From: CADEED01 sp035761265
GTDB lineage: Bacteria > Pseudomonadota > Gammaproteobacteria > Steroidobacterales > Steroidobacteraceae
DNA: 31,684 nucleotides
Direction of reading: 5' to 3'
NCBI GenBank assembly: GCA_035761265.1
Contig: DASTRL010000285.1
Span: 1 to 31,684, forward strand
Numbering within the stretch: position 1 is the first letter of the stretch; every line of letters starts with the position of its first letter. Shown here in pieces: positions 8,655 to 15,051 of the stretch. A program made the position numbers and the translations under genes. The notes below the pieces were generated by a model, which saw nothing but the letters and a program-made list of their open reading frames with translations, searched no databases and was not told where the DNA came from.

Positions 8655-8681
8655 TGGCGGGTTAGTGTGCCCTGCCCGCTC

Positions 8682-8714
8682 GAATCCTTCGCGGCCGTTC
8701 AACGCGAAGGATTC
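8682..8714. promoter_or_regulatory. Perfect 12-bp inverted repeat in divergent sigma factor / hydrolase promoter
   Basis: GAATCCTTCGCG (8682-8693) and CGCGAAGGATTC (8703-8714) are perfect inverted repeats separated by nine bases. The centre lies about 44 bp from the sigma-factor ATG and 63 bp from the hydrolase ATG. Its position suggests a shared operator, or an RNA hairpin in either 5' leader. The protein that would bind it is not evident from the sequence. Confidence 0.55.
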
Positions 8715-8760
8715 CACGCCGTTCCGTCCACCAACCGGCAGGCGTCAGGCGGAGGTGGAC

Positions 8761-9900
8761 ATGCGATGCAACTTGTTGGCCCTCGCGGCGACCCTGCTGG
8801 CGGCCTGCGGTGGCGGCGACGGCGGCGGCAATCCCTACGGACACAACGGCCGCGGGCCGGACGTGAATCCCGGCTTGCCGGCGGCGATCTCGCTCGCGCC
8901 GGAGGACATCGGCGATGGATGGAGGGTGTCGACCCCCGCCGCCGAAGGCATGCGCAGCCAGGATCTGCAGGCCACCCTGGAGCTGATCCGGGGCGGGAAC
9001 TGGTCCGGCGTGGACTCGATGCTGGTGGTGCGCCACGGCAAGCTCGTGGCCGAAGGCTATTTCAACGGCTTCGGACGCGACACGCTGCACGACCTGCGAT
9101 CCACGGGCAAGAGCTTCACCTCGGCGCTGGCGGGAATCGCCATCGAGCAGGGGCTGTTCGGCGTGAACGACCCGATCGCCATGCACATCCCGCAGTTCGA
9201 GCGGCACGACAACATGAGCCCGCGCAAGCAGTCGATCGAGATCTTCCACCTGCTGAACATGAGCTCGGGCCTGGAGTGCAACGATTGGGAACCGAGTTCG
9301 CGCGGCAACGAGGAGAAGATGTACGACAAGCGCGACTGGGTGGGATTCATTCTCGATCTGCCCATGGCGTACGACCCTGGACAGGCGACGCAGTACTGCA
9401 CCGGCGGCGTCGTGGTGCTGGGCTACATCGTCTCGCAGCGCTCCGGCATGGCGCTGGATGCCTACGCCGACACCTATCTGTTCGGGCCGCTCGGGATTCA
9501 CGACTCGGGCTGGCGGCGTTCGCCCGACGGCCAGGCGACGGGCGGCGGCGGCCTGCGGCTGAAGCCGCGCGATGCCGCGAAGCTGGGTCAGCTCTATCTT
9601 TCGGGTGGCACCTGGAACGGCGTACGCGTGGTGCCCGAGACATGGGTCACGGCCTCGCAGCAGCGCCTGCGCACGCTCGGCGGGGATCAGTACGGATACC
9701 TCTGGTGGAAGCGGCCGTTCTCACGCTCCGGCGGCAATGTCGACTGCTACTTCACCTCCGGCAACGGCGGCAACTACATCTTCGTGTTTCCGAGCCTCGA
9801 GCTGGTGGTGGTGTTCACCGGTTCAAACTACAACTCGCCGCTCGGCGATCAGCCCTTCAGGATATTGGGCGACCGCGTGTTGCCGTCGGTGCAGATGTAG
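8761..9900 (+). CDS. Lipoprotein serine hydrolase of the beta-lactamase (class C / esterase EstB) family
   Basis: A 379-residue penicillin-binding-protein-like serine hydrolase. The start is set by GGAGGT five bases before the ATG. The N-terminus is a lipoprotein signal with lipobox LLAAC (C16) followed by a Gly/Asp-rich tether. The active-site SxxK motif is S114-T-G-K117 in DLRSTGKSFTSALAG. The usual YxN tyrosine position reads YCTGG (Y212). The third motif region is FTSGNGGNYIFVFPSLELVV. Members act as esterases, D-amino-peptidases or transpeptidase relatives; true beta-lactamase activity is not implied. It is divergent from the ECF operon across 106 bp holding a perfect inverted repeat. 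Its 3' end overlaps the 3' end of a small convergent gene by 52 bp. Confidence 0.9.
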   Translation: MRCNLLALAATLLAACGGGDGGGNPYGHNGRGPDVNPGLPAAISLAPEDIGDGWRVSTPAAEGMRSQDLQATLELIRGGNWSGVDSMLVVRHGKLVAEGYFNGFGRDTLHDLRSTGKSFTSALAGIAIEQGLFGVNDPIAMHIPQFERHDNMSPRKQSIEIFHLLNMSSGLECNDWEPSSRGNEEKMYDKRDWVGFILDLPMAYDPGQATQYCTGGVVVLGYIVSQRSGMALDAYADTYLFGPLGIHDSGWRRSPDGQATGGGGLRLKPRDAAKLGQLYLSGGTWNGVRVVPETWVTASQQRLRTLGGDQYGYLWWKRPFSRSGGNVDCYFTSGNGGNYIFVFPSLELVVVFTGSNYNSPLGDQPFRILGDRVLPSVQM

Positions 9901-10049
9901 TCCCCGCCGAGCTCGACGCGACGCAGCCCGCCGCAGCAGGCGCAGCGGCAGATCTCCAGCAGCGGTGGTGCCGAATCCGGGACACGCACGCACAGCACAC
10001 CCTGCACGACGCGCACCGGGACCTTGGACGCGCGATCCGATGCCGTCAT
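9849..10049 (-). CDS. Small cysteine-rich hypothetical protein (66 aa)
   Basis: I do not recognise the family. The frame encodes 66 residues with G/C at most third codon positions, matching neighbouring genes. The central segment EICRCACCGGLRRVELGGDY followed by ICTDG has a cysteine cluster CxCxxCC plus a later cysteine (another lies in VLCVRV), suggesting a small zinc- or metal-binding fold. The ATG at 10049 shares ATGA with the stop of the upstream small gene, so the two are probably co-translated. Its last 52 bases are antisense to the 3' end of the serine-hydrolase gene. It is downstream gene of a pair divergent from a WYL regulator, which suggests control by that regulator. Confidence 0.55.
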   Translation of the reverse strand: MTASDRASKVPVRVVQGVLCVRVPDSAPPLLEICRCACCGGLRRVELGGDYICTDGNTRSPNILKG

Positions 10050-10246
10050 CGAAAATTCCCCCAGCGTACGGGTTCCGGCCTGCGTTCCGGCGCGGGCTTT
10101 TTCTCCATCATGCCGTCCACGGGAATTCCGCCGCGGGACAGCAGCTCGATGATTCGCGCAATCCGGCCCGGCTCGCGCGCCGTGGCGGACGGCGTCGTGC
10201 CCGGCCGCATCGCGCCGAAGAATCCCAGCCAATTGATCGACCTCAT
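10046..10246 (-). CDS. Small hypothetical protein (66 aa), first gene of a two-gene unit
   Basis: I do not recognise the family. The main support is a near-ideal Shine-Dalgarno AAGGAGGT five bases before the ATG at 10246, plus codon usage like that of the neighbours. The 66-residue product begins MRSINWLGFFGAMRPG, has a helical middle (RIARIIELLSRGGIPVDG) and a basic, proline-rich tail (EKKPAPERRPEPVRW). There is no signal peptide or clear membrane segment. It overlaps the downstream Cys-rich gene by ATGA and is divergent from the WYL regulator, with an operator-like dyad 41-59 bp upstream of its start. Function unknown. Confidence 0.6.
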   Translation of the reverse strand: MRSINWLGFFGAMRPGTTPSATAREPGRIARIIELLSRGGIPVDGMMEKKPAPERRPEPVRWGNFR

Positions 10247-10286
10247 GCGGACCTCCTTGCTTGTTGGAGACAGGCTAGCGCCGATC

Positions 10287-10305
10287 TAGGACAATGCCTG
10301 CCCTA
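10287..10305. promoter_or_regulatory. Operator-like dyad between small-gene pair and WYL regulator
   Basis: TAGGACA (10287-10293), ATGCC, TGCCCTA (10299-10305): inverted repeats of seven bases with one mismatch. The site lies in the 80-bp divergent gap, 22-40 bp upstream of the regulator ATG. The layout (autoregulated WYL/YafY-type regulator with a divergent target) makes it the best operator candidate here. Confidence 0.5.
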
Positions 10306-10326
10306 ATTCGGCGTCATCATTTCGCC

Positions 10327-11298
10327 ATGTCCCAACCGACCACCCGAGTATTGGCGTTGCTCGAGATGCTGCAGGCGCGCGAAGTCACCGGTGGCGCCGA
10401 GCTGGCGCGCGCGCTGGAGGTCGACCGCCGCACGCTGCGCCGCTACATCGTCATGCTCGAGGAGCTCGGCATCCCCATCGTCACCACGCAGGGCCGCTAC
10501 GGCGGCTACCAGGTGGTGCCGGGATTCAAACTACCGCCGATGATCTTCTCCGACGAGGAAGCGCTGGCATTGGCGGTGGGATTGATGGCCGCGCGCGGGC
10601 TCGGCCTGGCGCAGTCCATGCCCGCGCTCGCCACCGCCCGCGCCAAGCTCGAGCGCGTGTTCCCGGCCAAGCTCAAGTCGCGGCTGCGCGCCGTCGACGA
10701 GAGCGTCGCCCTGGAGTTCACGCGCAGCGCGACCGCCATCGACCAGCAGGTGCTCGGGCTCCTGTGCGGCGCGACGCAGGAACGACGCCGCGTGCGCCTG
10801 ACCTATCAATCGCGCAGCGACGAGCAGACCGAACGCGAATTCGATCCGTACGGGCTCGTCTACCGCGCGGGCCGCTGGTACATCGTCGGCTGGTGCCACC
10901 TGCGGCGCGGCCTGCGCTCGTTCCGGCTGGATCGCGTGGTGGCGGCCAGCACCCTCGCCGTCTCCTTCGAGCGCCCCGAAAAATTCGACGCGCTGGCGTA
11001 TCTCAAAGATTCGATTTCCCAGATCCCGCGCGCCCACGCCGTGGAAGTGCTGCTCGAGACCGACCTCGCGACCGCGCAGAAATGCCTGCTGCCCTACGTG
11101 GGCGTCATCGAATGCGTCGACGACGGGGTGCTGCTGCGCGCCCAGGCGGACAACCTGGACTGGATCGCGCGCGAACTGGCGCGGCTGCCGTTCGATTTCG
11201 AGGTGAAGGCGCCGCAGCCGCTGCGCACCGCGATTGCGAGGATCGCCAGGCGGCTGGATCGACTGGCCGCGACTCGCGCGGCCCACGAGGCTCCCTAG
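10327..11298 (+). CDS. WYL-domain (YafY-family) transcriptional regulator
   Basis: A 323-residue regulator. The N-terminal DeoR-like winged helix-turn-helix (about 1-60) reads RVLALLEMLQAREVTGGAEL, then LEVDRRTLRRYIVMLEELGI. The WYL ligand-binding domain (about 135-210) contains LTYQSRSDEQTEREFDPYGL, RWYIVGWCHL and SFRLDRV. A WCX-type C-terminal extension ends with FDFEVKAPQPLRTAIARIA. The ATG at 10327 (MSQPTTRVLALLE) starts the HTH directly; an in-frame ATG at 10294 falls inside the operator-like dyad and is less likely. It is divergent from two small genes and converges on piuC with a four-base overlap of the 3' ends. Effector unknown; WYL domains commonly bind nucleotides or nucleic acid. 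Confidence 0.92.
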   Translation: MSQPTTRVLALLEMLQAREVTGGAELARALEVDRRTLRRYIVMLEELGIPIVTTQGRYGGYQVVPGFKLPPMIFSDEEALALAVGLMAARGLGLAQSMPALATARAKLERVFPAKLKSRLRAVDESVALEFTRSATAIDQQVLGLLCGATQERRRVRLTYQSRSDEQTEREFDPYGLVYRAGRWYIVGWCHLRRGLRSFRLDRVVAASTLAVSFERPEKFDALAYLKDSISQIPRAHAVEVLLETDLATAQKCLLPYVGVIECVDDGVLLRAQADNLDWIARELARLPFDFEVKAPQPLRTAIARIARRLDRLAATRAAHEAP

Positions 11299-11975
11299 AT
11301 CTCCGACCACATCCGCAGCAGGTTGTGATAGTGCCCGGCGAGCGCGATCGTCTCCTCGCTCTCGCCGAACTTGCCCCGCACCTTCTGGATGGTCTGGTCC
11401 AGGCGGAACAGCGTCTCGCGATGCCGCTCGTCGGGAACCATGCTCTGCGTCCAGAAGAACGAGGAGGTGCGACGGCCGCGCGTCACCGGGTTCACGCGGT
11501 GCAGGCTGCCCGAGGTGTACAGCACCAGGTCACCGGCGGGTAGTTTGACGGAGTGCTCGCCATAGGTGTCGGACACCACGAGCTCACCGCCCTCGTATTC
11601 GGCGGGCTCCGTCAGGAACAACGTGGCGGACAGGTCCGTGCGGATGAAATGCGAGCTGCCGGGCACGGCGCGCACGGCGCCGTCGATGTGCGTGCCGTAC
11701 TGCTCGCCACCCTCGTAGCGGTTGAACAGCGGCGGCACGGTCTTGAGCGGCAACGCCGCCGAGAAGAACAGGGGGCTTCTCGAGAGTGCCACCAGGACCA
11801 TTTCGCCGAGCTGGCGCGCCGTCGCGGACAGCTCGGGCAACTGCCGGTTGCGCTTCACCAGTGCGCCCTGCTCGCCCACCGTCGTATTGCCGTCGGTCCA
11901 CTCGGCCGCATCGAGCAGGCGGCGGCACTCCGCCACCTGCTCGGGCGTCAACACCCTGGGTACGTGCAGCATCAT
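11295..11975 (-). CDS. PiuC/YbiX-type Fe(II)/2-oxoglutarate-dependent hydroxylase (PKHD-type)
   Basis: A 226-residue member of the PKHD hydroxylase family (E. coli YbiX, Pseudomonas PiuC), 2-oxoglutarate dioxygenases linked to siderophore receptors. The double-stranded beta-helix shows the iron ligands: HxD in QYGTHIDGAV and a distal His in SGSLHRVNPV. The 2-oxoglutarate-binding Arg lies in RGRRTSSFFW. The N-terminus MMLHVPRVLTPEQVAECRRLL matches the family; GGAG sits just before the paired ATGs (11975/11972), so either may be used. It lies 55 nt downstream of the Fiu-like receptor on the same strand, the same order as fiu-ybiX in E. coli. It probably modifies a siderophore or peptide; the true substrate is unknown. 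Confidence 0.92.
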   Translation of the reverse strand: MMLHVPRVLTPEQVAECRRLLDAAEWTDGNTTVGEQGALVKRNRQLPELSATARQLGEMVLVALSRSPLFFSAALPLKTVPPLFNRYEGGEQYGTHIDGAVRAVPGSSHFIRTDLSATLFLTEPAEYEGGELVVSDTYGEHSVKLPAGDLVLYTSGSLHRVNPVTRGRRTSSFFWTQSMVPDERHRETLFRLDQTIQKVRGKFGESEETIALAGHYHNLLRMWSEI

Positions 11976-12030
11976 GCTCCGGATGCTCGCACGTCGGGTA
12001 CGCCGTGCACAGCTCGCGAGGCGCGCCGCA

Positions 12031-14322
12031 TCAGAACGTGTAGTTGACGGTCAACAGCGCCGAGCGCGGCGCTCCGGGCATGTAGCGTGCGCCGCTGTTG
12101 TTCAGCGTCGCGACGTACAGCTCGTCCGTGAGGTTGTAGGCGTTGAGCTGCACGCCGACCTTGTCGTTGATCTCATAGGAGGCCATGAAGTCCAGCACCC
12201 AGTAGTCAGGCGCGGCGCGCATGTTGGTCTGGCCGGGTGGTGGCGGCGGAACGACGTTGCTGCTCACGGGGCGAATCACGCTGTCGACGTAGCGCACGCC
12301 GCCGCCGATCGAAAGACCGAAGGGCGTGTGGTAGGTGGTCCAGCTCGTGAACGTGAACTCCGGCGACCAGGTGATCGGCAGGCCGGCCTGGTTCGCGAGA
12401 CCGCGTTTCACCTCGGTATCCATTTTGGAGACTCCGGCGCTCAACTCCCACGAATCGGTCAGCTTGCCGACGATGCCGAGCTCGACGCCCTTCACCTCGC
12501 GCTCACCGATCTGCAGGAACTGCGTCGGATCCACCGGGTCCTGCGCGATCTCGTTCTGGTTGGTGCTGTCGTAGACGGCGCCGGTCACCGCCAGCGCGCC
12601 GTCGCGGAATTCCCACTTGGCTCCGAGCTCGAGATTCGAGCCCTCGGTGGGGTCCAGCGACGGGTTGTTCTGGTTGTTCGCATTGCTGGAGAACGTGAAA
12701 TTGGAGCCGCCGGGCGGCTGCTGCGACGTGGCATGCGACAGATACAGGCTGCCGTTTTCGACCGGCTTGAACACCAGTCCCACCTTGTACGAGAACAGTG
12801 TGTCATCGAGCTGGAAGTTGTTCGGCACCAGCGTGCCCACCGGCAGCGCCGGATGGCTGTCGAGCGTCGAGAACACCGCGCTGTCGAGGTCGGTCTCGTA
12901 ACGGTCGACGCGCAAGCCCGCCGTCGCCTGCCAACGGTCGGCGAAGCTCACCGTGTCGAACAGGTAGAGGCCCGCCGTTTGCGTCTCGCCGCGCGTGTAG
13001 CGCCCGTCACGAACTGGCGCAAGGCCGGGCAGCACGTCGTGGCGGTCCGGGTGGTACACATTCGCCGGCGGAATCGGCGTCCCCAGGCTCGCCGCCAGGT
13101 AGGTCGGCGTGAACTGCTCCTCGTCGATGAATTCCAGGCCAGCGGTGATGGCATGTCCCACGCTGCCGGTCTCGAAATTCGCCGTGACGTTGGTCTGGTT
13201 CGTCAACAGCGTGTTTTCCTGATTCTTCGATTGGCGCGTGCGCGCGACGGTCCACTGCTGCGGATCGGGACTCGTCGCGGTCAATGCATTCACGCCGGTC
13301 AGCACGTACACCTGGTGCAACTTGCCGTAGCGCGAGGTATTGCGCAGCGTGACCTCGTCGTTGAAGTCGTGCTCGAAGCGCGCCGTGAACATGGTGCCCT
13401 CGATGTTCTCGAAATCGCCCACGAAACCATAGAAGTTGTCGCGATCGACCCGCGGCGGATCGACGCCGGCGTTGGCGCCGCCTGCGTCGAATGCCGGGTT
13501 GTAGAAACCTTCCAGGCCTATGGTGGGCACGCCGCCATCGGGAACGTTGTCCTGCTCGCCGTGCAGTAGATAGAAGTAGGCGCGCGTCCGGCTCTCGAGG
13601 CCGAAGGCCAGCGACGGCGCCACCGCCCAACCCTGGCGCTCGATGAAATCGCGGCCGTCGAGATCGCCGTCCTGGCCCATGAGATTGAGACGGAACGCGA
13701 CGCCATTGCCCCGGAACCCGTGATTCAGGTCTGCGGTGATGCGGCCGTTGTTCGCGGTGCCATAGCTCGCGGTGCCGGACGTGAAGTCGTCGGCCACCGG
13801 CACCTTCGTGGCCATGTTCACGTAGCCGGACGCGGCGCTGCGTCCGTAGTCGGCGCCCGCGGGGCCCTTGGCGATCTCGACCTGCTCAGTGTTGAAGGTG
13901 TCGCGCGTGACGGTGCCGAGATCACGGATGCCGTCGATGAAGATGGATCCCTGCGTGTCGAAGCCGCGCATGAAGATCGAATCGCCGGTCGAAGTGTTGC
14001 CGTTCTCGCCGAGCAGGAAAGTGACGCCCGGTGTATTTCGCAGCGCCTGCGACAGGGACGTCGCGCCTTGCTGCTGCAGGACTTCCTGACTGACCACGGC
14101 GATGGTCTGCGGCGTGTCGAGCAGGTCCTGCGTGAACTTGGGTGAGGACAGGCGATCCACCTTCGGGCCTTCATCGACCTCGGTGGCCTGGACGGAGATC
14201 TTCGACAGCGTTCTGGGCTCGTCCGCGGCCTGCTGGACCTGGGCCTGGGCTTGCGCCTGCGACCCGGCGGCAGCCAGCGCCAGGCTCACAGCCACGGCAA
14301 TACGCGAATCCTGGATCGACAC
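12031..14322 (-). CDS. TonB-dependent catecholate-type siderophore receptor (Fiu-like)
   Basis: An outer-membrane siderophore importer of 763 residues from the GTG at 14322, which GGGAG precedes by about ten bases. The signal peptide runs SRIAVAVSLALAAAGSQAQA. There is no STN domain, so this is a transporter without the transmembrane signalling arm. The plug contains VDRLSSPKFTQDLLDTPQTI, SLSQALRNTPGVTFLLGENG, IFMRGFDTQGSIFIDGIRDL and EQVEIAKGPAGADYGR. The barrel ends RSALLTVNYTF with terminal Phe. An in-frame start at 14352 would add ten basic residues. The downstream piuC-like gene and an upstream Fur-box-like site support iron-repressed expression. The closest families are Fiu/PiuA receptors for monomeric catecholates, but ligand choice is inferred. 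Confidence 0.95.
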   Translation of the reverse strand: MSIQDSRIAVAVSLALAAAGSQAQAQAQVQQAADEPRTLSKISVQATEVDEGPKVDRLSSPKFTQDLLDTPQTIAVVSQEVLQQQGATSLSQALRNTPGVTFLLGENGNTSTGDSIFMRGFDTQGSIFIDGIRDLGTVTRDTFNTEQVEIAKGPAGADYGRSAASGYVNMATKVPVADDFTSGTASYGTANNGRITADLNHGFRGNGVAFRLNLMGQDGDLDGRDFIERQGWAVAPSLAFGLESRTRAYFYLLHGEQDNVPDGGVPTIGLEGFYNPAFDAGGANAGVDPPRVDRDNFYGFVGDFENIEGTMFTARFEHDFNDEVTLRNTSRYGKLHQVYVLTGVNALTATSPDPQQWTVARTRQSKNQENTLLTNQTNVTANFETGSVGHAITAGLEFIDEEQFTPTYLAASLGTPIPPANVYHPDRHDVLPGLAPVRDGRYTRGETQTAGLYLFDTVSFADRWQATAGLRVDRYETDLDSAVFSTLDSHPALPVGTLVPNNFQLDDTLFSYKVGLVFKPVENGSLYLSHATSQQPPGGSNFTFSSNANNQNNPSLDPTEGSNLELGAKWEFRDGALAVTGAVYDSTNQNEIAQDPVDPTQFLQIGEREVKGVELGIVGKLTDSWELSAGVSKMDTEVKRGLANQAGLPITWSPEFTFTSWTTYHTPFGLSIGGGVRYVDSVIRPVSSNVVPPPPPGQTNMRAAPDYWVLDFMASYEINDKVGVQLNAYNLTDELYVATLNNSGARYMPGAPRSALLTVNYTF

Positions 14323-14455
14323 GTTTCTTCTTCTCCCGCGTAATTGGGGCATGCCGGCGTGCGCTGGCTATCCCGAACGGGAGTGGCTCGCTGGGCCGCT
14401 GGCTCACGCCGGAACGGGGGACCGCCCGGCTGACTGGCTGGCATCGTATTGCGAA

Positions 14456-14481
14456 TCATTCTTGATTGCAAATAAGAATGA
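14456..14481 (-). promoter_or_regulatory. Fur-box-like site upstream of fiu-like receptor
   Basis: TCATTCTT (14456-14463) and AAGAATGA (14474-14481) are perfect inverted repeats around GATTGCAAAT. The A/T-rich sequence with repeated AAT/ATT words resembles known Fur sites, with about 10 of 19 matches to the classical consensus in one register. It lies about 135 bp upstream of the receptor GTG in a locally AT-rich stretch. The interval 14323-14455 between it and the gene shows no other recognised element. Confidence 0.6.
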
Positions 14482-14510
14482 CTGCTATCGGCGCAACCTC
14501 TTATTTACGG

Positions 14511-14543
14511 AAACGAAAACGCCCGGGTGGTGACACCCGGGCG
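14511..14543 (-). terminator. Intrinsic terminator of the stand-alone STN gene
   Basis: On the minus strand a perfect 10-bp stem, CGCCCGGGTG with CACCCGGGCG around a four-base loop (14520-14543), is followed by TTTTCGTTT. It starts 22 bases past the STN-protein stop and ends transcription coming from zwf and that gene before the Fiu promoter region. Confidence 0.85.
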
Positions 14544-14565
14544 CCCGGATTCTGATCGGGAATTC

Positions 14566-14991
14566 CTACTTCGAGGCTGCCGGCTCCGGCTCGCCGACGA
14601 TGACTTCTTTCTTCTTTTTCTTCGGCCGCACCCACCATCCGCCGTCCTGCAGATTGTGATCGGCGCGCAGGCCCCAGGGCGCCAGGATCTCCGAGAGCAG
14701 CCGATCGATTCGCGTGGACTTGGGTCGCTCCAGCAACTTCATCGTCGGCAGCACCTCTTCGGGATCCCACTTGATCAGGAATCCCTTTTCATTGAGCGCC
14801 TCGAGGATGTCGCGCACCGACGCGCCGATGTACAGCGGAATCTCGACCGCGGCCGGATCGGCGCGCTTGGACCGGACATCCGGGTCTGTTCCCAGATTCG
14901 GGGGCAGCGGCTCGCCGAACGTTCCCGTCCCTTGCGCCTGGCAAACGCCCGCGCAGACGAGCAACACCATCGCCAACCAGATACGTGCCAT
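14566..14991 (-). CDS. Secreted stand-alone STN-domain protein
   Basis: A 141-residue exported protein consisting essentially of one secretin/TonB short N-terminal domain. The start has a strong GGAGG Shine-Dalgarno. The signal peptide MARIWLAMVLLVCAGVCQAQ probably ends at residue 20. The STN fold spans about 50-122: VEIPLYIGASVRDILEALNE, KGFLIKWDPEEVLPTMKLLE and STRIDRLLSEILAPWGLRAD. The last block is very close to SSRIEELLREILAPWNLRAV in the signalling receptor encoded at 4715-7069. A lysine run (KKKKKEV) and an acidic/proline tail follow. There is no plug, barrel, secretin domain or membrane anchor. It lies 60 nt downstream of zwf and is followed by a clear terminator. Function unknown; a periplasmic adaptor or competitor for STN-FecR contacts is possible. 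Confidence 0.85.
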   Translation of the reverse strand: MARIWLAMVLLVCAGVCQAQGTGTFGEPLPPNLGTDPDVRSKRADPAAVEIPLYIGASVRDILEALNEKGFLIKWDPEEVLPTMKLLERPKSTRIDRLLSEILAPWGLRADHNLQDGGWWVRPKKKKKEVIVGEPEPAASK

Positions 14992-15051
14992 GCCCCCTCC
15001 TGAAAGTCCGCACTCGCTGCAGGGAGTATTGCTCGCGACCCGGGGATCGCG

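Noticed and set aside
8715..8717. Upstream GTG start for the ECF sigma factor
   Set aside because: It would add 21 residues not typical of ECF factors and would place coding sequence over the perfect inverted repeat; the ATG at 8654 fits the family start.
11722..13569. Plus-strand open frame of 615 codons opposite the Fiu-like receptor
   Set aside because: A shadow of the receptor gene: no Shine-Dalgarno, low-complexity Arg/Val/His composition and no recognisable motif.
14501..14543. Reading the hairpin at 14520-14543 as a Fiu operon attenuator
   Set aside because: The stem is followed by T-rich sequence on the minus strand just downstream of the STN gene stop and lies upstream of the Fur-like site, so it is better explained as the terminator of the preceding gene.
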